8,742 nucleotides of DNA, taken from contig JAICWX010000356.1 of NCBI GenBank assembly GCA_025934635.1, positions 1 to 8,742 of the forward strand, read 5' to 3'. The position numbers were made by a program, and so were the translations under genes. Numbering within the stretch: position 1 is the first letter of the stretch; every line of letters starts with the position of its first letter. The notes under the pieces were generated by a model, which saw nothing but the letters and a program-made list of their open reading frames with translations, ran no database searches and was not told the DNA's origin. Positions 6,078 to 8,742 of the stretch are shown here, piece by piece. The stretch is from Streptosporangiaceae bacterium. GTDB lineage: Bacteria > Actinomycetota > Actinomycetes > Streptosporangiales > Streptosporangiaceae.

Positions 6078-6971
6078 ATGAGCCAGCCGCCGTCGGACCA
6101 GGACCGGCCACCAGATCAGGGCCAGCCGCCGTCCTGGGCCGCCGGTAGTCAGTCCTCGCCCTGGCCGTCCAGCAACGAGCCCCTGACCTGGCCGTCCGGG
6201 CCTTCCGGGAACGAGCCGCCATCCTGGCCGTCCGGGCCGGCCGCGGGCCAGCCGTCGTCGTGGCCCGCGGGTAACCAGCCACCCGCCTGGCCCTCGGCGG
6301 GCCAGCCATCCCCGCCTCCGCCCCCGTCCCCGGCCTGGCCGCCCGCGGGCCAGCCACCGCCCGGCCCGGGCTACGCCTACGGCCCGCGCCGGCCACGGTT
6401 CCGCCGGCGGTTCCCGGTCCGCGCTCTCATCGTGCTCGGCCTGTTCATCGCCTTCGGCTTCGCCGTCCGCGGCCTGACCAGTCATCACAAGCCCGTCTCG
6501 GTCACGGTGTCCCCGCCGGCCAGCGTCGGGCTGCACACCGGCCTCCAGGAGCCGCCGGGCGTGCTGGGCGCGACCTTCACCCTGGATGCCGGCGCCGGGA
6601 GCTCCTACCGGGTGACGCTGGTGAAAGTGATCGACCCGGCCAAGGGCGCGAACCAGTTCGACACCCCGGGCAGCGGCAAGCGGCTCGTCGGGCTGGTCTT
6701 CAGGATCAAGGCCCTCAGCGGCAACCTGCCGGGCGAGGATGCCAACAACAGCGCCGTCCTGGTCGGCGCCAACGGGCAGGACTACCCGGCGGCCCTGAAC
6801 CGCATCGCCGGCTACGCCAACTTCCACGACGGCGCGGTCCAGGTGGCCCCGGGCGATACGGTGACCGGCGCGGTGGCCGTCCAGGTGCCGTCCGGCGTGC
6901 AGGTCTCGACGATCCAGTGGACCGCGCTCAGCGGCTTCGGCCCGATGGTCGAGTGGACCGTGGACGGCTAG
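6078..6971 (+). CDS. Single-pass membrane protein: Trp/Pro-rich tail, TM helix, DUF4352-like extracellular domain
   Basis: The 297-residue product has three parts. Residues 1-100 are a low-complexity, intrinsically disordered segment rich in Pro, Ser, Gly and Gln, with imperfect PxxWP-type repeats whose Trp residues fall at 20, 29, 39, 50, 62, 71 and 87. A basic stretch (PRRPRFRRRF, 103-112) precedes a single TM helix at about 113-131, placing the tail inside by the positive-inside rule. The outer part (about 150-297) has the pattern of the DUF4352 immunoglobulin-like domain: GATFTLD, YRVTLVKVIDPA, RLVGLVFRIKALSG, then VAPGDTVTGAVAVQVPSG and a final WTV strand. Such proteins are common and mostly uncharacterised cell-envelope proteins of Actinobacteria. 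The frame is open upstream to 5991, but that part overlaps the TetR gene. An in-frame GTG at 6069 is a possible alternative start. Confidence 0.85.
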   Translation: MSQPPSDQDRPPDQGQPPSWAAGSQSSPWPSSNEPLTWPSGPSGNEPPSWPSGPAAGQPSSWPAGNQPPAWPSAGQPSPPPPPSPAWPPAGQPPPGPGYAYGPRRPRFRRRFPVRALIVLGLFIAFGFAVRGLTSHHKPVSVTVSPPASVGLHTGLQEPPGVLGATFTLDAGAGSSYRVTLVKVIDPAKGANQFDTPGSGKRLVGLVFRIKALSGNLPGEDANNSAVLVGANGQDYPAALNRIAGYANFHDGAVQVAPGDTVTGAVAVQVPSGVQVSTIQWTALSGFGPMVEWTVDG

Positions 6972-6974
6972 CGG

Positions 6975-7018
6975 CGCAGCCGCCGGCCCCCGGGCGGAAC
7001 CGGGGGCCGGCGGCTGCG
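6975..7018 (+). terminator. Strong stem-loop terminator after the DUF4352-like gene
   Basis: A 19-bp perfect GC-rich stem (6975-6993 pairing with 7000-7018) closes a 6-nt loop and starts 3 nt after the TAG at 6969-6971. No T-run follows. The stem is symmetric and may also stop transcription of the minus-strand NlpC gene. Confidence 0.85.
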
Positions 7019-7030
7019 GTCACGGGGATA

Positions 7031-7090
7031 CCGCGCGGCAGCCTGTCGGTCGCGGTGGGAGGTCCTACCGGAACGCAGGCTGCCGCGCGG
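7031..7090. repeat. 15-bp perfect inverted repeat with 30-nt spacer
   Basis: Arms 7031-7045 and 7076-7090 are exact reverse complements. They lie between two convergent genes, just after the 6975-7018 terminator, so a second terminator or a reinforced hairpin serving the minus strand is the simplest reading. The 30-nt loop is long for an intrinsic terminator. Confidence 0.6.
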
Positions 7091-7107
7091 CAGTCGGTAC
7101 GGGCTGT

Positions 7108-7125
7108 GCCCACGTCGTCGTGGGC
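7108..7125. terminator. Short hairpin downstream of the NlpC/P60 gene
   Basis: GCCCACG and CGTGGGC (7 bp) enclose a 4-nt loop, 50 nt beyond the NlpC/P60 stop on the minus strand. A further small hairpin (CGCGCT...AGCGCG, 7143-7160) lies closer to that stop. Either could be its terminator; neither has a T-run. Confidence 0.4.
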
Positions 7126-7175
7126 CCCGCCATCCTGGCCGGCGCGCTGTCACGAGCGCGGCTGCGGCCAGCGGC

Positions 7176-7637
7176 TCAGTGGGTGATCGTCCCGAACGTC
7201 ACGTTGGACGAGTAGATCGTCTGCCACCGGATGCCCCCGGCGGGGTTGGTGGCTGAGACCATGTGGTTCCCGCCTTCGTAGATGCCCACGTGGTAGACGT
7301 AGCTGTTCGGGTTGGAGTTCACGTGGAAGAACACGAGGTCACCGCCCCAGGCCCGGCTCCTGCTCTCGCGGCGGAAGTGCAGGAACTGGTCTTCCGCGGT
7401 CCGGGGGATTGACTTGCCGTAGTGGCGGTATATGTAGCTGGATAGCCCGCTGCAGTCGAATCCCGTGCTGGGTGAACTGCCGCCGTATACATAGGGAACT
7501 GCCCCTACGTACGCTTTCACGTGCGAGGCTGCCTTCTGATTGAATGACAGTGCATGAGCGCTTGCCATTCCCGGGAAAAACGCCAGAGATACTGCCATCG
7601 TTCCGGCGATGGTGCCTACCTTATGTCGCATGGACAC
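7176..7637 (-). CDS. Secreted short NlpC/P60-family peptidoglycan hydrolase
   Basis: From the GTG at 7635-7637 the product is 153 residues. A Sec signal peptide occupies about 1-27: basic MRHK, hydrophobic core, cleavage likely after MASA (residue 27). The mature part is just one NlpC/P60 cysteine-peptidase domain, which in this family cuts D-gamma-glutamyl-meso-diaminopimelate bonds in peptidoglycan. Motifs are PYVYGGSSPSTGFDCSGL with Cys62, GDLVFF (99-104), and YHVGIY with His116. The third catalytic position, usually His, Glu, Asp or Asn about 12 residues later, aligns to Ser128 in HMVSATNPAGG. There is no coiled coil, SH3 or other wall-binding region, so the enzyme is smaller than RipA-type hydrolases. 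The GTG is preferred because AGGAG sits 7 nt upstream; the ATG two codons later is 13 nt away. An open frame upstream to 7772 is unlikely to be translated. Confidence 0.88.
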   Translation of the reverse strand: MSMRHKVGTIAGTMAVSLAFFPGMASAHALSFNQKAASHVKAYVGAVPYVYGGSSPSTGFDCSGLSSYIYRHYGKSIPRTAEDQFLHFRRESRSRAWGGDLVFFHVNSNPNSYVYHVGIYEGGNHMVSATNPAGGIRWQTIYSSNVTFGTITH

Positions 7638-7644
7638 AGGCCCG

Positions 7645-7649
7645 CTCCT
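7645..7649 (-). promoter_or_regulatory. Shine-Dalgarno favouring a GTG start for the NlpC/P60 gene
   Basis: AGGAG on the minus strand ends 7 nt before the GTG at 7635-7637. The following ATG at 7629-7631 would be 13 nt away, which is too far, so the GTG start is chosen. Confidence 0.55.
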
Positions 7650-7845
7650 AACGGTTTCTGAGGCTGGGAACGCACCGTGCCGAGTGGCCGGTGCCGCGGG
7701 CCGCTTCGTGGTCGCCGTGATGGCGCGTGATAGCGCGCGACTGACCCGCGTGACGCAGGGATAGCGCTTCATTACGCTATGGATGAGCTCCCTGACGCGG
7801 ATTCAGCATGCGGCATGATGGTCAGGATGTCTCGAAAATCCGGAA

Positions 7846-7868
7846 AATGTTCCAGCCTATGGAACATT
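7846..7868. promoter_or_regulatory. 9-bp-arm palindrome, candidate operator
   Basis: AATGTTCCA and TGGAACATT are exact reverse complements separated by 5 nt. The site is AT-rich, lies about 210 nt upstream of the NlpC/P60 start, and has the size and symmetry of a dimeric regulator site. It could also form a small hairpin in the leader RNA. Confidence 0.5.
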
Positions 7869-7908
7869 CAGCCAGGCATTGGACGACACCTCTATCAGCT
7901 TTCACAGC

Positions 7909-7952
7909 AGATAACACGATAGTTACTTCGGTATAACGGGGTAGTTACGCAG
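7909..7952. repeat. Tandem ~22-bp direct repeat made of four TWAC motifs at 11-bp intervals
   Basis: ATAAC (7911), GTTAC (7922), ATAAC (7933) and GTTAC (7944) recur at exact 11-bp steps, alternating in type. This makes two copies of a 22-bp unit with shared core ATAACnnGnTAGTTAC. A further ATAAC is present at 7974-7978, and GATAGTTA (7918-7925) has a perfect inverted partner at 7975-7982. Spacing of about one helical turn puts all four motifs on one face of the DNA, as for a cooperatively binding regulator. Confidence 0.6.
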
Positions 7953-8001
7953 CGTGCTTATTACCCTTCCGAGATAACTATCAAACATTGGCGTGGAGTT
8001 T

Positions 8002-8007
8002 ATTATA
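8002..8007 (-). promoter_or_regulatory. Perfect TATAAT -10-like hexamer on the minus strand
   Basis: The minus strand reads TATAAT at 8002-8007. If used, transcription would begin near 7995 and run through the phased motif cluster toward the NlpC/P60 gene, leaving a leader of about 360 nt. I see no good -35 at 16-18 nt, so the match may be a product of local AT-richness. Confidence 0.25.
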
Positions 8008-8150
8008 TACCCTCTGAGCTGGGAAAACGTTGCCATACAGGGGGTCGGTGGCCGATCTGGGCCCGGAGTGTGCAGGGGCGGATCGACGGTCAGGGCGGCT
8101 GCCCCGCCGCCGCAGCTTCGCCGCAGCCTGGTTGTCCGGACCCGTCGCAG

Positions 8151-8186
8151 ACTTTAACTTAAAGTAGTTTTACGACTACTTTGAGT
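8151..8186. promoter_or_regulatory. Two overlapping palindromes, candidate operator
   Basis: ACTTTAA-C-TTAAAGT (8151-8165) is a perfect palindrome with 7-nt arms. It overlaps a second inverted repeat, ACTTAAAGTAGT (8157-8168) and ACTACTTTGAGT (8175-8186), in which 11 of 12 positions pair and the other is T-G. Overlapping AT-rich palindromes of this size are typical of operators for winged-helix repressors such as MarR-like proteins. No regulator or intact gene adjoins it: the nearest downstream frames stop within 25 codons. Confidence 0.5.
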
Positions 8187-8541
8187 CATGGAGATCTGGT
8201 GTGCCGCGATCTCATGCCAGCTTGGGTAGAGCGGGCCGCACCGGACGCCGGCTATGACCGTGTCACCTTGCCTGAGCTAGGCCGGTGATCATCCGGCCAT
8301 CGCCATCAGCGGTCGCCATAAGCGGGCCGGAACGGCAATAGAATGCCGGGATATATAACTCTGATATTCGCCGATAAGGCGCAATGATTATCGTGAATGG
8401 CATGCCAGGGGATCACGTCTCAAGGGGCGGCGGGCAGGGTAATATCCGCGGTCGCTTTCCGGCGCAGGGCGCGGGTCATCAGCGGGTAGGCCTGTGTCAT
8501 CGGCTGAGTCTGCCGACAACCGCCCGGGAGCTGGCCCGCAA

Positions 8542-8547
8542 TAGACT
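8542..8547 (+). promoter_or_regulatory. -10 box for a leaderless start at 8554/8557
   Basis: TAGACT fits TAnnnT and ends 6 nt before a GTG (8554-8556) that directly abuts the ATG at 8557. This arrangement is typical of leaderless actinobacterial messages. No Shine-Dalgarno is seen. The promoter of the acetyltransferase remnant may therefore still be active. Confidence 0.45.
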
Positions 8548-8556
8548 GGCCCGGTG

Positions 8557-8730
8557 ATGGAGATCGGTACCGAGCGACTGATCATGCGCGGCTGGCGGGA
8601 ATCCGATCTCGCGCCGTGGGCGGCGATGAACGCCGATCCGGAGGTCCGCCGGTACCTCGGCCCGCTGCTGACTTCCGGGCGCGCCCGTCGCCGGCAAGTG
8701 GTGTACCGCAAGCGCCGGGATCGGCGCTGA
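8557..8730 (+). pseudogene. GNAT-family acetyltransferase with an apparent large internal deletion
   Basis: The frame encodes 57 residues and ends at TGA 8728-8730. Residues 1-39 (TERLIMRGWRESDLAPW, NADPEVRRYLGPLLT) match the N terminus of RimJ/RimL-type GNAT acetyltransferases, which use acetyl-CoA to acetylate amino groups. These proteins are normally about 170-200 residues. Residues 44-51 (RRRQVVYR) resemble the usual C-terminal LRRHVLYR end of the same family. The simplest reading is that about 120 residues between were lost while the frame was kept, removing the acetyl-CoA-binding motif A and the active site. The product cannot be a working acetyltransferase. Alternatively, a frameshift near 8672 simply exposes an unrelated tail; the other two frames there show no GNAT sequence either. 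A leaderless promoter remains upstream. Confidence 0.65.
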
Positions 8731-8742
8731 CGATACGAAAGA

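Larger units (their letters stand above)
7638..8541. other. Gene-poor, locally AT-rich region of about 900 nt
   Basis: No convincing protein-coding gene lies here. The region includes clearly AT-richer stretches (about 7830-8040, 8150-8190 and 8335-8400) that stand out from the rest of the window. It holds palindromes at 7761-7780 (6-nt arms), 7846-7868 and 8151-8186, a phased motif cluster at 7909-7948, and one good TATAAT on the minus strand. Very short open frames exist (24-37 codons) but show no recognisable homology. The NlpC/P60 promoter must lie somewhere in it. I looked for the conserved parts of a c-di-AMP (ydaO-type) riboswitch, which often precedes such hydrolases in Actinobacteria, and did not see them. 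Confidence 0.6.

Noticed and set aside
6018..6827. Minus-strand open frame of 269 codons opposite the DUF4352-like gene
   Set aside because: Its Gly/Arg/Ala repeats mirror the Pro/Trp-rich tail of the real gene on the other strand, and it has no domain or ribosome site.
7638..7772. 45-codon N-terminal extension of the NlpC/P60 frame
   Set aside because: It would bury the signal peptide inside the protein, and a well-placed AGGAG supports the GTG at 7637 instead.
7638..7900. c-di-AMP (ydaO-type) riboswitch before the NlpC/P60 gene
   Set aside because: Such riboswitches often precede actinobacterial cell-wall hydrolases, but I could not find the conserved purine-rich blocks on the minus strand. 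A covariance-model search would settle it.
8048..8161. 37-codon plus-strand GTG frame ending just before the double palindrome
   Set aside because: A G-rich stretch lies upstream but the spacing is poor, and the product is Arg/Ala-rich without any motif.
8214..8288. 24-codon frame MPAWVERAAPDAGYDR... after the 8151-8186 palindromes
   Set aside because: The composition is protein-like, but it is too short, has no Shine-Dalgarno and matches nothing I know. It might be a gene remnant; not supportable as a gene.
8420..8500. 26-codon minus-strand frame MTQAYPLMTRALRRK...
   Set aside because: No ribosome site and no recognisable family; frames this short are expected by chance in GC-rich DNA.

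Overview
The window reads as chromosomal DNA of a high-GC actinobacterium. Codons end overwhelmingly in G or C, Shine-Dalgarno sequences are actinobacterial in style, two genes look leaderless behind TAnnnT boxes, and the protein families (hemerythrin/HHE, DUF2332, DUF4352-like lipid-facing protein with a Pro-rich cytoplasmic tail, short NlpC/P60 hydrolase) are typical of Actinomycetota. A genus cannot be named from the sequence.

Layout. Positions 1-170 hold the broken 3' part of a TPR-type XRE-family regulator. It converges on an unrecognised soluble protein (186-791, minus). A divergent gap of about 240 nt leads to a hemerythrin-domain gene (1036-1623, plus). That gene converges, across an 18-bp perfect stem-loop, on a four-helix membrane protein (1722-2357, minus). 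Next comes a minus-strand block, in transcription order: a TetR regulator (5381-6025), a serine-type alpha/beta hydrolase (4350-5279), a second alpha/beta hydrolase with an Asp nucleophile motif but no visible catalytic His (3475-4344), and a DUF2332 protein (2481-3464). The last three are almost contiguous (5 and 10 nt gaps) and should be one transcript, probably controlled by the TetR protein. Diverging from the TetR gene is a single-pass membrane protein with a Trp/Pro-repeat cytoplasmic tail and a DUF4352-like outer domain (6078-6971, plus). It ends at a 19-bp stem terminator followed by two more hairpins. A secreted short NlpC/P60 peptidoglycan hydrolase (7176-7637, minus) comes next.

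The last kilobase has almost no genes. Between 7638 and about 8540 there is locally AT-rich DNA with several palindromes, a set of four TWAC motifs at exactly 11-bp intervals, a pair of overlapping palindromes at 8151-8186, and then a GNAT acetyltransferase gene that seems to have lost its middle (8557-8730).

I see no complete defence, phage, transposon or CRISPR system. The most unusual items are the phased repeat and palindrome island, the internally deleted acetyltransferase, and the hydrolase operon with one hydrolase missing its general base.
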